A stretch of 64,000 nucleotides of DNA from contig NZ_JAMBOT010000003.1 in the NCBI RefSeq assembly GCF_023715725.1, positions 310,001 to 374,000 of the forward strand, in the 5' to 3' direction. Positions 34,901 through 43,500 of this stretch are shown here, one piece after another. Under the pieces are notes generated by a model. That model was not told where the DNA came from. It saw nothing but the letters and a program-made list of their open reading frames with translations, and did not search any database. Source of the stretch: Paenibacillus pasadenensis. Lineage in GTDB: Bacteria > Bacillota > Bacilli > Paenibacillales > Paenibacillaceae. A program made the translations under genes and the position numbers. Position 1 is the stretch's first letter; each line of letters opens with the position of its first letter.

Positions 34901-37679
34901 AAAAAAGAATGATCCGCCATCATGGCTGACAATGCGTTATGAATATGATTCTTTAGGGCGGCTATTAAACGTTACAAGTCCCGATAATAGTAAAGCTGAA
35001 TATACCTATGATACTTTGGATCGAATGCTCACCGAGAAAATCATTCCGGTTGGTGCAAGTCCTCGAACTACTACGTATAGTTATGACGATGCAAACCGGA
35101 CGGTAAGCGTAACGGATGCCAACGGGTTAACAACGATTACTCGATTTAGCCCATTTGGACTTGAAATGGAAAATAAGCTGAAGAAAGATAACGTGGAAAG
35201 GATTACTCAACGAAACGAGTCCAATAACGGAGTTGATGTCAGCCGCTCTATTCCTTTTGGGGATGCCAAGTACGCAACTACTTATCGTTACGATTCTCTT
35301 AATCGTTTATTAAGCGAGACAAATTCGATTGGAGAAGCCACGACCTATTTGTATTCCAATAAAAAAACGGTTCTTAGTACTAACGTATCTAGCCTCCAAA
35401 ACACGGTGCGTGTACTGGATCCTTACGGTAAGGAAACAACGACATACTCGAATAACATTGGAGCCGTGACACGAACCAAAGAACGAGATATAGAAAATAA
35501 TGAGGTTCGAGAAACGCATTTCAGTTACTCTCCGTTCGGTAAGGTGATTAAAAACGATGTTAAGGGAGAAGGAACGAGCCAGACGACATCGTTTTCCTTT
35601 GATGCATTCGGAAATCAATTGTCCGTTTTAGATGCTGCAGGCCAGCGCCATCGTTTTGTACACAATGCATCAGGACAGTTAATAAAATCTCAAAGCGAAG
35701 ATAAAATCTGGAGTACTAAAGAGTATAACGAGCTTGGCTGGCTGTTAAGCCAGAGAAAAACGGGGACGCAAGAAACGGAGCTATATACGTATTCAAGCGT
35801 AGGCATGCTGGATTCTTATACGGACCGTAAAAAGCAAGTGCATCGTTACAATTATAATGCGCATTATCAGCCTTTGTCGTATGAGATCAAAGACGTTAAT
35901 GGAGTGCAGACCTGGTCGGAGCAGTATACGTATGATCCAGCCACACTTCAGCTGCTTTCGGAAAAAAGCAGCGATAACGAACAGATTGACTTCACCTATA
36001 CTACTTGGGGTGATCTGAACAGCTTTAAAAGCATAAACCGGGAGTACAAACTGAACTATGACAATCTTTTCCGTCTATCCAGTTTAACTTACCCGGATAA
36101 TTCTCAAGTAAAGTATGAATACGACGAACTGGATCGTATTCAAAACGTAAATTATCCGGGAATGGGGACTGTAACCTACGATCATCAAAACAACGGTCGT
36201 AATCAGAATTACACGATTAATTATCCAAACGGCTACAATCAAATGGAGAAAATGAATTCGTTTGGCGATATCGTGAACGTAGAACACAAGATCAAATCTA
36301 CTAACCAAGTTATCTGGAATGAGCAAGTCAAAACCGATGATTTTGGGAACAAATTTGAAATAACAGAGAACAATAACAAGCAGATTTTTAACTATGATCT
36401 GCTAAATCGCATTGAATCCGAATCTAAAGTCAATTCCTCGGATACCGACCGCTCTTATCAGTATGATACAAGTGGTAATCGTAAAGAAGAAGTGTCCGGC
36501 ACTTTAAATTTAGACCTGTTGAAATCAGTTGACTACACGTATGACGGAAAAAATCAGCTGAAGCAGTCGGTTACGGATGGTGTGATTGGAGACTACACTT
36601 ATTATGCCTCCGGTTTAAGGGCCAGCAAAACGGTCGATGGAGAGTACACGCGTTATATCTACTACAATGGAAAAGTCATTGAAGAACTGGATAGGAACGG
36701 GGCCGTTAAAGCTCGTAATGTTTGGGGAAATGAGCTGCTTTATCGTGAAAGCGGAAACGACAAAGGCTATTATTACTATAACAGCCATGGTGATGTTGTT
36801 TCGATTAAGGATGCTGTCGGTCAGGAACTAAATAGGTACCAGTATGACATTTGGGGCAATGTACTTTCACAAGAAGAACAAATGTCAAACCCGTTTAAGT
36901 ATACGGGTGAAATAACGGATGAAGAATCCGGATTAATTTACTTGAGGACTCGATATTATAATCCTGCTATTGGCAGGTTTATAAATGAAGACACATATGA
37001 GGGGAATATAAATAACCCACTTAGTCTTAATCTTTACACCTATGTTACTAATAATCCTTTAATTTATATTGATCCCTTAGGTATGTGCGGTGTTAAGAGC
37101 TGGGAGGATGCCGGGGATTGTTTTGTACAATTCGGAAAAATAATGTGGAATGATTTGAAAAATATAGACAAAGGACTTGAAGAAGTAGCTAATTTCCTTA
37201 TTATTGATGATATACGAACCCTTCAAAATCCCAATTCGTCTTTATTAGATAGAACAATGGCTTATGCAGGTATAATACCAATTGGTAAAGTTGCTAGAGT
37301 TGGAGAAAAGCTATTTGTTGAAGTTCTGAAGAATGGAAACAAAGTAAGAGCCGAGGTCAGTTCTTCAGTAAAATGGAAATTTTATACCAAGCATATTCCT
37401 CAAAAAAATTTAAGTTGGAATGCTATAATTAAATCTACAGCTAATGGGGCAAATGCTAGATATAAGCCGGGGATCGATATTGAATCCCTTGAAAGATATG
37501 CTTGGGAGTATGGAACACAAGCTAATAACAGGGACTTATTTAAAGTAATAAAGTTTGACAAGGTTATAGGTGCAAGCGACGGAAAAGAGACTGTCTATAT
37601 GAGAGTGGAAATGAATTCAATGGGTGAAATCCACGGTCATCCAATTTCTGAAGATCGGTTTAAAAAATATTTGAAGTAG
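31929..37679 (+). CDS. RHS-repeat polymorphic toxin
   Basis: A 1916-residue secreted RHS protein. The signal peptide is MKHKVLLAIVLIISIMATSF-like, followed by a charged Glu/Lys-rich region (about 30-210), an N-terminal beta-rich domain and many YD repeats (about 880-1640; EYDSLGRLLNV, YTYDTLDRML). The conserved RHS core ends GLIYLRTRYYNPAIGRF...YTYVTNNPLIYIDPLG near residue 1720. The last ~195 residues are a variable tip with a pre-toxin-like segment (LDRTMAYAGIIPIGKV) and an end reading MGEIHGHPIS. The tip is probably the toxin, possibly a BECR-type nuclease, but not firmly assigned. The TTG with AGTAGGTGAACTC upstream is preferred to a TTG 14 codons earlier. Confidence 0.85.
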   Translation: MKHKVLLAIVLIISIMATSFIPPSIMASPELKSEEQAKSSQNEEISTASEENAEPDTSETEEMKQLQEIQKNVMDESLKDKKSREENKDKLTERALLIAAFHDVKWYELLNDKQKETVLNWDKSSFEAYQSDLSNTEIAQLEKYAPEAYMYYSYSTNLNSSSNKGRIRSESVTQNTYDEELVYREHVKNVMELMREQIEEKSLQLNEAQANSNKAASKAKRTAQSSNSYIISEKNTEYNYSVDTEQLVDPLYRSANQRSNDLFLSGKPGLDLSIIRKYNSMDSKAMTPQMVTENENLYLQISRNFSAAVEPSTIAEDSNFIATGWSLNIPEVSSTWNGASIQPIPNTATCPNPNWLGGTTAGSCESIWYLFMPTAVNKVSFTLDDGTSYEFSDNGIIIPYNDYGKYNLEKTSSIPYNNVEAYRQRNTSLGGALEFFIILDSKITYVFDENGKIKEKRNEYGDRITYLHTSSGIFIKDSYNRDIVLLRDGTHRNITSINAYNGSSLLKTVTYNVTPRSNTILQLKNAISTINYWTLDSVTTTSDGKSKTLASYTYKNVDMFSAADFNFGPQGYFYYSTREGDVQHPFCVNNNCSQKNNNIILWSQGNGVVQNFFETIDIEKRRQDTYGEIAYVLLDEVNLYNDLKIKFSYDQYVNAWSQMPYTGEAANIGYREQLRGTTRLFLDKYNLQYISYHPVTSVNFLYKENGQSKIVTDSYKAVNNKKNGYSINEMIKSRGDHADDADNKRLKWATRYGRQTIETCSTGAEAGLNQCSFTQFELRNLKANREMYAIANWSNWPDNTNLLNETDSAAQEQYGFESQETTYYAYSSEKPKVASVLKGSPNLGRVYFSQTQYDGYGLPILITDERNNKTTYEYNGPFRNISKKTTLSSDNAYRLVEDYEYYSASDSVVNRRNMLKKMTQTQFYPNPDNPAETHSDLIVTEFSVYNSNRQVVESSSTSSGQQFSQGSSTSAKKFEYDTFGRLITESTSVTLKKNDPPSWLTMRYEYDSLGRLLNVTSPDNSKAEYTYDTLDRMLTEKIIPVGASPRTTTYSYDDANRTVSVTDANGLTTITRFSPFGLEMENKLKKDNVERITQRNESNNGVDVSRSIPFGDAKYATTYRYDSLNRLLSETNSIGEATTYLYSNKKTVLSTNVSSLQNTVRVLDPYGKETTTYSNNIGAVTRTKERDIENNEVRETHFSYSPFGKVIKNDVKGEGTSQTTSFSFDAFGNQLSVLDAAGQRHRFVHNASGQLIKSQSEDKIWSTKEYNELGWLLSQRKTGTQETELYTYSSVGMLDSYTDRKKQVHRYNYNAHYQPLSYEIKDVNGVQTWSEQYTYDPATLQLLSEKSSDNEQIDFTYTTWGDLNSFKSINREYKLNYDNLFRLSSLTYPDNSQVKYEYDELDRIQNVNYPGMGTVTYDHQNNGRNQNYTINYPNGYNQMEKMNSFGDIVNVEHKIKSTNQVIWNEQVKTDDFGNKFEITENNNKQIFNYDLLNRIESESKVNSSDTDRSYQYDTSGNRKEEVSGTLNLDLLKSVDYTYDGKNQLKQSVTDGVIGDYTYYASGLRASKTVDGEYTRYIYYNGKVIEELDRNGAVKARNVWGNELLYRESGNDKGYYYYNSHGDVVSIKDAVGQELNRYQYDIWGNVLSQEEQMSNPFKYTGEITDEESGLIYLRTRYYNPAIGRFINEDTYEGNINNPLSLNLYTYVTNNPLIYIDPLGMCGVKSWEDAGDCFVQFGKIMWNDLKNIDKGLEEVANFLIIDDIRTLQNPNSSLLDRTMAYAGIIPIGKVARVGEKLFVEVLKNGNKVRAEVSSSVKWKFYTKHIPQKNLSWNAIIKSTANGANARYKPGIDIESLERYAWEYGTQANNRDLFKVIKFDKVIGASDGKETVYMRVEMNSMGEIHGHPISEDRFKKYLK

Positions 37680-37687
37680 GTGGACTC

Positions 37688-37999
37688 TTGAATAAATTGG
37701 AGCTTAGAGATGGGCTGGTTTCTTTTAATTACCTTGATAGAATTGTACATTCTATTGGTACAGAAGACTATACGATATATATATCTGAAGATTTGTTATC
37801 GGTTTCTTACTTTAATGAAGAGTATATAATTGACTTAGGATGCTACAGCGTCAAAAAAGAAGATGTTTTTATAATTCGTCTAATAAAATCACATAACTGG
37901 GATTACCCTGTATACGAAAAACGACTTCCTGATTTGAATGATATTTATAGTGAAGTGAATAAAGTCGTAGATTACATTTATGAATTGGTTTCTAATTAA
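37688..37999 (+). CDS. Candidate immunity protein for the RHS toxin tip
   Basis: A 103-residue acidic cytoplasmic protein with no signal peptide, starting 8 nt after the RHS stop. The TTG start follows AAGTAGGTGGACTC, nearly the same ribosome-site context as the RHS gene. The position directly after a variable toxin tip, small size and AT-rich composition fit an immunity protein. The C-terminal half (IIDLGCYSVKKEDVF, KSHNWDYPVYEK, LNDIYSEVNKVVDYI) is clearly related to the truncated reading frame at 39515-39745. No database family was assigned. Confidence 0.7.
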   Translation: MNKLELRDGLVSFNYLDRIVHSIGTEDYTIYISEDLLSVSYFNEEYIIDLGCYSVKKEDVFIIRLIKSHNWDYPVYEKRLPDLNDIYSEVNKVVDYIYELVSN

Positions 38000-38182
38000 C
38001 CTTCCTTTTATATTCGAGGCTGCTTAAAAATCTACATTTTTCATCTTTAACGGCAAAGTTTAACCCAAGAAAGACATCTGCCACCGTTTTTGAACTGTGA
38101 CCCGCAAGATGGACACTTTGAAAAAGTGACCTTCTTGCGGGTTATTTGTGTTTTAATCAAGATAATGAGAACAGAGTGAGGT

Positions 38183-38613
38183 ATGGATATGGGTAAAACG
38201 AGGGCCAATTCAAAGATATTTAACGAACATGAATTGAAACAATTGGAACAAAATCCGAATGTCTAGCACTTAACAAATAAAAGCATTACGTATGCACCGG
38301 CCTTTAAAATTGGCAGCCGTAAAAGCATATCAGGAAGGGCAAAACCCCATGGAGATCTTTCTCCGAGCAGGCTTTGACATCGACGTCGTGGGGACAAATA
38401 TGCCGACGCAGTGCCTTAAACGTTGGAGACATACCCTTACCACTCATGGAGAAAACGGTCTTCTCAAAGAACGGCGTGAGAAGGGGAGCACGGGCCGCCC
38501 CCCCAGCAGGCGAAATGTCTACCGAGGAAAAATTAAAGCGAGCTGAAGCTCGTATTAAGCTATTGGAAGCGGAGAATGACGTTCTAAACAAGCTCGATGC
38601 GCTCGAAAAATAG
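38183..38613 (+). pseudogene. Broken orfA of the IS3-family element
   Basis: Begins with ATG and reads MGKTRANSKIFNEHELKQLE, then hits an in-frame TAG (38263-38265 region). A +/-1 shift follows near CCTTTAAAATTGG, and a second at a run of seven C (38498-38504 region). The reconstructed protein has the helix-turn-helix and leucine-zipper parts usual for IS150-type OrfA (FLRAGFDIDV, EEKLKRAEARIKLLEAEN). Confidence 0.8.
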
Positions 38614-38649
38614 AAGATGCAGAGGAAACCTTAACCCCCTCCGAACGCT

Positions 38650-39516
38650 ATTAGATCATTAACGTTACGATTCGTCAGCATGACTTGAAACGAATGACAC
38701 GGTACCTGTGCCAATTGGCGGAAGTCAGTGCAAGCGGCTATTACTGCTGGCTTGGTGCCGAGGAGAAACGCCAGATGCAAGAGGACGCTGACGAGCGCGA
38801 CTTGACGCTCATTCGAGACCACTTTGACACCTTGCAGGGCAAGGCTGGAGCGCGAGAACGGCGTTGTCATGAACTACAAAAAGACTCGTCGTCTCATGCG
38901 GAAATACAAGCTTGTGGCCACAATTCGCCAAGCTAATCCCTGCCAAAAAAATGGAAAAGGCGAACCAAGAGTACCAGATCTGTCTCAATCTGCTGGAGCG
39001 TCAATTTGATGAGGGGGAACCGGAAAAGGTTCTGCTTACCGACATTACCTATATGTATTACGGGCACGGGCAGTTCGCCTATCTGTCCTGTGTAAAAGAC
39101 GGAGCAACGAAACAGATTTTGGCCCACTACCTTTCCTCTTCACTTGCCTTGCCTTGCCTTTAGTGGAGCGAACGTTGGAGAAGCTGATGGTACGGCTTGA
39201 CGGCAACGTCCATCCAGAGGCCTTGTTTCACTCCGACCAAGGGATGCATTATACTCACCCCAACATTCGACTTCTGGTTCGAGAAGCGGGCTTTCAGCAG
39301 TCCATGTCGCGCAAAGGGAACTGTTGGGATAACGCCTCCATGGAGACGTTCTTCAGCCATATGAAAGATGAACTTGACTATAAATCGTGTGCCTCTTTGG
39401 ACGAATTACGGGCACGAGTGGATGAATATATGGAGTACTACAACTCCGGTCGGTACCAGTGGACATTAAAAAACATGACTCCTGATGAATTCAGAAGTCA
39501 TCTCCTCACGGCTTAA
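38650..39516 (+). pseudogene. Broken orfB (DDE transposase) of the IS3-family element
   Basis: Fragments in different frames reconstruct an IS3 transposase: RYLCQLAEVSASGYY, then NYKKTRRLMRKYKL, LLTDITYMYYGHG, HSDQGMHYTHP and ETFFSHMKDELDY. The catalytic D, D and E residues are present but in separate frames. Breaks are visible near 38850 and 39150. It ends at TAA about 39516. Confidence 0.85.
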
Positions 39517-39745
39517 TGGAACGGAATTTTTAGATCAAGAAGATATTTTTCAAGTCAGATATAATGATGGTATAAATATTATTATAGACGTAGGCTGGTA
39601 TAGAAGGGATTTTGCTGTGGTTGTAATTAAAGACTATGATTGGGAAAATCCATTAATAGAAAAACAATGTGTAGAGCTGGATAAGTTATATGCGATGGTC
39701 AAGGAATGCTCTGAGTACGTAAGGGTGATATTAAATAGCAAATAG
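39515..39745 (+). pseudogene. 5'-truncated second immunity-gene remnant
   Basis: A 76-codon remnant in an AT-rich stretch fused to the end of the IS element. Its sequence (IIIDVGWYRRDFAVV, KDYDWENPLIEK, LDKLYAMVKECSEYV) parallels the last two thirds of the candidate immunity protein at 37688-37999. The first third and any ribosome site are missing. It most likely represents a displaced or duplicated immunity gene cut by the IS insertion and a later deletion. Confidence 0.75.
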
Positions 39746-39899
39746 TTGACCCTTAAGTTGAGTCAGAAGCCAATGGAAGTGTAACAATTCTCTGTGGCTT
39801 TCCTTATGCAAGCCATCCGCTCAGAGGAATGAGCAAAAATAACCATATTCGTTTAATTTAAAGCAATAACCTCCCCCCTTTTAAACCTACCAACAAAAC

Positions 39900-39952
39900 A
39901 ATCCCTCAACAGCTGCCCCACCAACGATAAGTTGGGCGGCCTGTGAGGGATT
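39900..39952. terminator. Strong hairpin at the end of the siderophore operon
   Basis: AATCCCTCA and TGAGGGATT close a long imperfect stem with inner ACAG/CTGT and CCAAC/GTTGG pairings, flanked by TTTTATTT on the right and by A-rich sequence on the left. It lies about 110 nt beyond the last siderophore gene. Apart from this and a weak GAAGCCA/TGGCTTT hairpin near 39770, the gap 39746-40064 shows nothing further. Confidence 0.65.
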
Positions 39953-40064
39953 TTATTTAAATCAAACTACTTATGATGATCCGCTAAATCATTAAGGTAC
40001 TTATACTTATAATTTCATCCCTGCTCATGCCACCATCATCCAACTTTACTCCATTCCAATCTAC

Positions 40065-40916
40065 TCAATTATAATGCAGCTGATTCATTCGCTTATGCAG
40101 CCAGTTGATTTCCTCTTTCAGCACCCGTGCTGGATCGGGTCCGAACCATTCCAATGAAGCGAACTTGCCGCTCCGGCTGATCCGGTCAATGATCGCGCGA
40201 TAGGGAACCGCCCCTTGGTCCAACGCGACCATTCCCTCACGGCTTCCGTTTGCAGCATACACCTGATGAGGCTGGAACACGCTGCAATACGCCAGAGAAA
40301 TCACATTTTTCAGATGGAAATATTCCACCCAGGGCAGCAGCAGCTCATAGCTGTCCAGCGGATCGTCCCCGGCCTCCCAAATATGCAGGAAATCCATGTT
40401 CAGCTTAACCGCTTCATGGTTGACCTCAAGCATCAGCCTTTGAGCGGCCTTTGCATGGTCGGCCAGCGTGCCCGGATGCGTCTCTACGAGCAGCTCGATT
40501 CCCTGATCCATGCACAGATCGCCAAGAATGCGAAGCTGACGAACCATCGTCTCGAACTCAACTGCGCCCACGTCCTTGCTGCCGCGCGTGCCTGCAAAGG
40601 TTCGAATTTTGTTCGTGCCGAGCCAGTCTGCGACCACAAGCAAGTCCTTGCATTTGGCAATGGTATTGGCGAAGTTCACGCCATCTCCCACGTCCAAATA
40701 GTCGCTGATCATCGAAACCGTCAATCCCGCCGAATCCAGGTGAGCTTTCTCGGAACCTTTTCGCATCTTATACAAGTGGCTGGCGTGAGCCCCCCATAGT
40801 TCTAGTCCGTCAAAACCGTTACTATGTGCAAATTCAACTAGTTGTTCAAATGAAACCAACGTATGACGGAACGAAATGGTGCAGAGCGAGCATTTTAATC
40901 CAGCTTTAGTCGACAT
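40065..40916 (-). CDS. asbF: 3-dehydroshikimate dehydratase, petrobactin type
   Basis: A 283-residue TIM-barrel enzyme that converts 3-dehydroshikimate into 3,4-dihydroxybenzoate. It matches AsbF along its length: KCSLCTISFRHTLVSFEQLV, FDGLELWGAHA, NKIRTFAGTRGS, LLVETHPGTLAD, DFLHIWEAGDDPLDS, HLKNVI and FASLEWFGPD. The conserved Glu, Asp and His residues bind the metal. The ATG overlaps the asbE stop as TAATG. It is the last gene of the operon. A 15-codon longer frame inside asbE was not chosen. Confidence 0.95.
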   Translation of the reverse strand: MSTKAGLKCSLCTISFRHTLVSFEQLVEFAHSNGFDGLELWGAHASHLYKMRKGSEKAHLDSAGLTVSMISDYLDVGDGVNFANTIAKCKDLLVVADWLGTNKIRTFAGTRGSKDVGAVEFETMVRQLRILGDLCMDQGIELLVETHPGTLADHAKAAQRLMLEVNHEAVKLNMDFLHIWEAGDDPLDSYELLLPWVEYFHLKNVISLAYCSVFQPHQVYAANGSREGMVALDQGAVPYRAIIDRISRSGKFASLEWFGPDPARVLKEEINWLHKRMNQLHYN

Positions 40917-41908
40917 TACATCGTCCCCCCTTCCACATTGGCGCACTGGGCCGCTGTCCACAAGTGAAGCTCCCGCTCTAATTCAGACTTAATTCCCTGC
41001 TCTATGGCCTCCGCCTTCGTCAAGGTATCCAAAATGGAAGCAAGCTGCTTCGTTCCGCCAGTCAACGACATTTTGACAGCCAGAAATTGAAGCGTATTAA
41101 AGGCTTGGACCAAGTCGCGGATTTGCTGCGCCCAGTGCTCGTAATTTTCACGCGGCAGCCCCAGCTCGTCATGGAAAAACATCAGCGCATAATCATACCC
41201 GTACTTGCGTATGACGATGACGTAGAGATGCTTGAGAGCATCGCCAAGCGCGGACAGCTTGTCCGGATCTTCCGCACATTGTCCAACAAGGGTTCTAAGC
41301 CCGTATACGAGATCATTTTTCTCTAAATGAAAGCCGTCATAAAAATAAGCTCTCACATCGTCCGGCGACGGCTTCCTGATCGCAGACGCATCCATATAAA
41401 ATCCGTCCGGATAAGCGTTTTGTATAAACGCCTGGAGCACCTGATCCCGGCTTACCAGACCCTCCCATTTCATGTCGGCGTCAAGCATAAACCATTCATC
41501 CGCCCGTTCCGTAGCCGATACCATGACATAATGAGGGAAAGGATTCAGATTAAATTTATTTTCCCGCTCCGGCATATGCGACATATCGATTTGCACGACA
41601 ACATGCCGCTCCGGCCCCGCTTGCTCCACAAGCTCAACCAGCTTCGCTGCATTCGCCGCCGCGTCTTGTTGCGGATCATGCCATTGGACCGTACGCACGC
41701 CAAACATACGCTGGAACCAGTACATGAGCCGAGCCGGCGTAAAGCTGCTTGAATAATAGGATAAGCCCGCCTCCGACACACCGAACTGTTCTTCCCACAC
41801 GTTGAAATAAAACGGGCGATAATCAACGTCGCTATGCCTTTTGACCACTTCGCACATACAGCTCATCACACAGTGGACCTTAATGCGCTGGTCCTTCCAT
41901 CCGAACAT
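40916..41908 (-). CDS. asbE: AsbE-like petrobactin biosynthesis protein (3,4-dihydroxybenzoyl transfer)
   Basis: A 330-residue cytoplasmic protein of the AsbE/DUF6005 family. In petrobactin synthesis AsbE passes the 3,4-dihydroxybenzoyl group from the AsbD carrier protein to a polyamine amine. The N-terminal region (KVHCVMSCMCEVVKRH, PFYFNVWEEQF) and the HYVMV/FMLDAD segment recall the BtrH-type cysteine-peptidase-like fold, with Cys and His positions that could serve acyl transfer. The ATG follows AAGGGAGGAGG. It lies 51 nt after asbD and overlaps asbF. Confidence 0.85.
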   Translation of the reverse strand: MFGWKDQRIKVHCVMSCMCEVVKRHSDVDYRPFYFNVWEEQFGVSEAGLSYYSSSFTPARLMYWFQRMFGVRTVQWHDPQQDAAANAAKLVELVEQAGPERHVVVQIDMSHMPERENKFNLNPFPHYVMVSATERADEWFMLDADMKWEGLVSRDQVLQAFIQNAYPDGFYMDASAIRKPSPDDVRAYFYDGFHLEKNDLVYGLRTLVGQCAEDPDKLSALGDALKHLYVIVIRKYGYDYALMFFHDELGLPRENYEHWAQQIRDLVQAFNTLQFLAVKMSLTGGTKQLASILDTLTKAEAIEQGIKSELERELHLWTAAQCANVEGGTM

Positions 41909-41959
41909 AACGAAGCCTCCTCCCTTAACAATCTCGCAGTCTTGCTATTTTCCAGTCCC

Positions 41960-42229
41960 TTAACCTCCAGCGCTGCTGACGGGAGTTAGCTGTTCCATGA
42001 AATCAAGCAGCGTTCCCACCGTTTGAAACACTCGCGGATCTACCTCATCTTCCGGGATCAAAAGCCCGAATTCCATTTCAATCCATACCAAAAGCTGCAT
42101 CATCATGACGGAATCAATCCGCAGATCTTCATTCAGCCTGTGAGCTTCCTCCAGACGGGGCAGCTGCGTCATTTGCAGCTTCTGCTCCATGATAGAGCCC
42201 AATTTATTCATCCGTTGTTCCCTGATCAT
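41960..42229 (-). CDS. asbD: Aryl carrier protein of the 3,4-dihydroxybenzoate module
   Basis: An 89-residue carrier protein, close in size to AsbD. The phosphopantetheine site is the Ser in LRIDSVMMMQLLVWIEMEFG, followed by the usual acidic helix (PEDEVDPRVF). It would carry 3,4-dihydroxybenzoate as a thioester between AsbC and AsbE. The start (MIREQRM) overlaps the asbC stop in ATGA; a second in-frame ATG six codons later has a GGGA ribosome site and is an alternative. Confidence 0.85.
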   Translation of the reverse strand: MIREQRMNKLGSIMEQKLQMTQLPRLEEAHRLNEDLRIDSVMMMQLLVWIEMEFGLLIPEDEVDPRVFQTVGTLLDFMEQLTPVSSAGG

Positions 42230-43500
42230 AAGCTTAATTCGGCCTCCTCCAGCAATTTGCGGCTGATTTTCCCCGTTGAGGTCCGCGGCAGCGTAGTCAC
42301 GCACGCTACTTTGGAAGGCACTTTGTACGGCGGCAGTCTGTGCATGCACCATTCCCGAACCGTCTCGGGCTTCACTTCAGGCTCGGCGACGATCATACAG
42401 CAGACGATTTCGCCCATGACAGGGTGACGTCCCCGATAAACGACGCATTCCTGAATGCCGGCCAGTTGAGAAACGACATTTTCGACCTCCAAGGGATACA
42501 CTTTTAGCCCGGATACATTGATGACATCGTCCGCTCTCGCCAAGAGGCGAATCTCCCCTTGCTCGACGTAGGCCAAATCACCGGTTGCAATGGTCTGGTT
42601 CCCGATCGCAATCGTCAGTTCTTGCGGCTGATCCAGGGAAGAACCTGCTTCAACAATTCGAATATGGCTTAAAGGCTTGCCAATATCCGCACTGTATTGC
42701 AGATCGCGGTTCACACTAATGCAGCCGGCCTCCGAACAGCCGTACTGCTGCAGCAAGCGGTCCCCGGCCAGCGGAGCCAGCTTCTCAATCAGCCCCTGCG
42801 GCATCGGCGCGCCGGAGCTCATCAGCTGATGGAACCGAACATCCGATGGGAAAGAAGTTAATACATGCAGCGTCAAAGGAACGCCGTAAACGATATGCTG
42901 CGGCGTATCTCGCAGAAGCGCCAACGTAAGCTTGGGATTAGTATAAGCAGCCACGTGAGGCACCGCTTGACGGGCCATAGCTGCGAGCACCCCGCTGATC
43001 AAGCCGTACGAATGACTGACCGGAGAAATCACAACGGGCGTCACAGCATTTTCTAAACCGATTGCTTCATTATAAGCTGCAATTTCTTCCTCAACTGCCG
43101 TCCAGGTTCTGCTGATCAGTTTAGGCTTGCCCGTTGTTCCTGAGCTGAACATGCAAATGGAAGCCTCCTGCGCGGAGCTGCTTGTCTCGTCTGAAGCGAG
43201 CGGCAAGAATCCATCCTGGACCGACTGAAATACAAGACCCGTGCAGCCGGCCTCTTTAGCCAGCGCCAGCGCCGTATCCATCGGCGTTTCTCCATGAAGC
43301 AGAAGAACGGAGATCCCCAGCTCTTTGGCAAACAGCACAAACGGGATCAGCTCAGCGGCATTGCTGATACAAACGGCAAGCCTTTGGCCCGGCTTCCACG
43401 TATCCCGAATGTGAGGAACTCGCTGCCAGTCCCTCCAGCGAGCGTCCAGATCGCTCTGGCTGTAATACGTTTGATTTACCGCAAACAACTTGTTGGTCAC
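42226..43500 (-). CDS. asbC: 3,4-dihydroxybenzoate-AMP ligase
   Basis: A 424-residue adenylating enzyme of the ANL superfamily. Core motifs are visible: SSGTTGKPKLISRTW (P-loop), QQYGCSEAGC, ATGDLAY and STGKISRKLLEE with the catalytic Lys. The short length fits AsbC, which loads 3,4-dihydroxybenzoate onto AsbD. The GTG start overlaps the stop of the upstream synthetase gene (GTGA), with GAGGAG 9 nt before. The gene links the schizokinen-like block to the asb block. Confidence 0.88.
   Translation of the reverse strand: MTNKLFAVNQTYYSQSDLDARWRDWQRVPHIRDTWKPGQRLAVCISNAAELIPFVLFAKELGISVLLLHGETPMDTALALAKEAGCTGLVFQSVQDGFLPLASDETSSSAQEASICMFSSGTTGKPKLISRTWTAVEEEIAAYNEAIGLENAVTPVVISPVSHSYGLISGVLAAMARQAVPHVAAYTNPKLTLALLRDTPQHIVYGVPLTLHVLTSFPSDVRFHQLMSSGAPMPQGLIEKLAPLAGDRLLQQYGCSEAGCISVNRDLQYSADIGKPLSHIRIVEAGSSLDQPQELTIAIGNQTIATGDLAYVEQGEIRLLARADDVINVSGLKVYPLEVENVVSQLAGIQECVVYRGRHPVMGEIVCCMIVAEPEVKPETVREWCMHRLPPYKVPSKVACVTTLPRTSTGKISRKLLEEAELSL

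Larger units (their letters stand above)
38091..39516 (+). mobile_element. Decayed IS3-family (IS150-like) insertion element
   Basis: Remains of an orfA/orfB transposase pair with several stops and frameshifts. The left end is probably near TGAACTGTGACCCGC (38091) and is followed by a strong hairpin, ACCCGCAAGA...TCTTGCGGGT (38099-38142). No matching right inverted repeat follows the orfB stop; the sequence passes directly into the immunity-gene remnant. The element is therefore truncated on the right and should be immobile. Confidence 0.8.
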
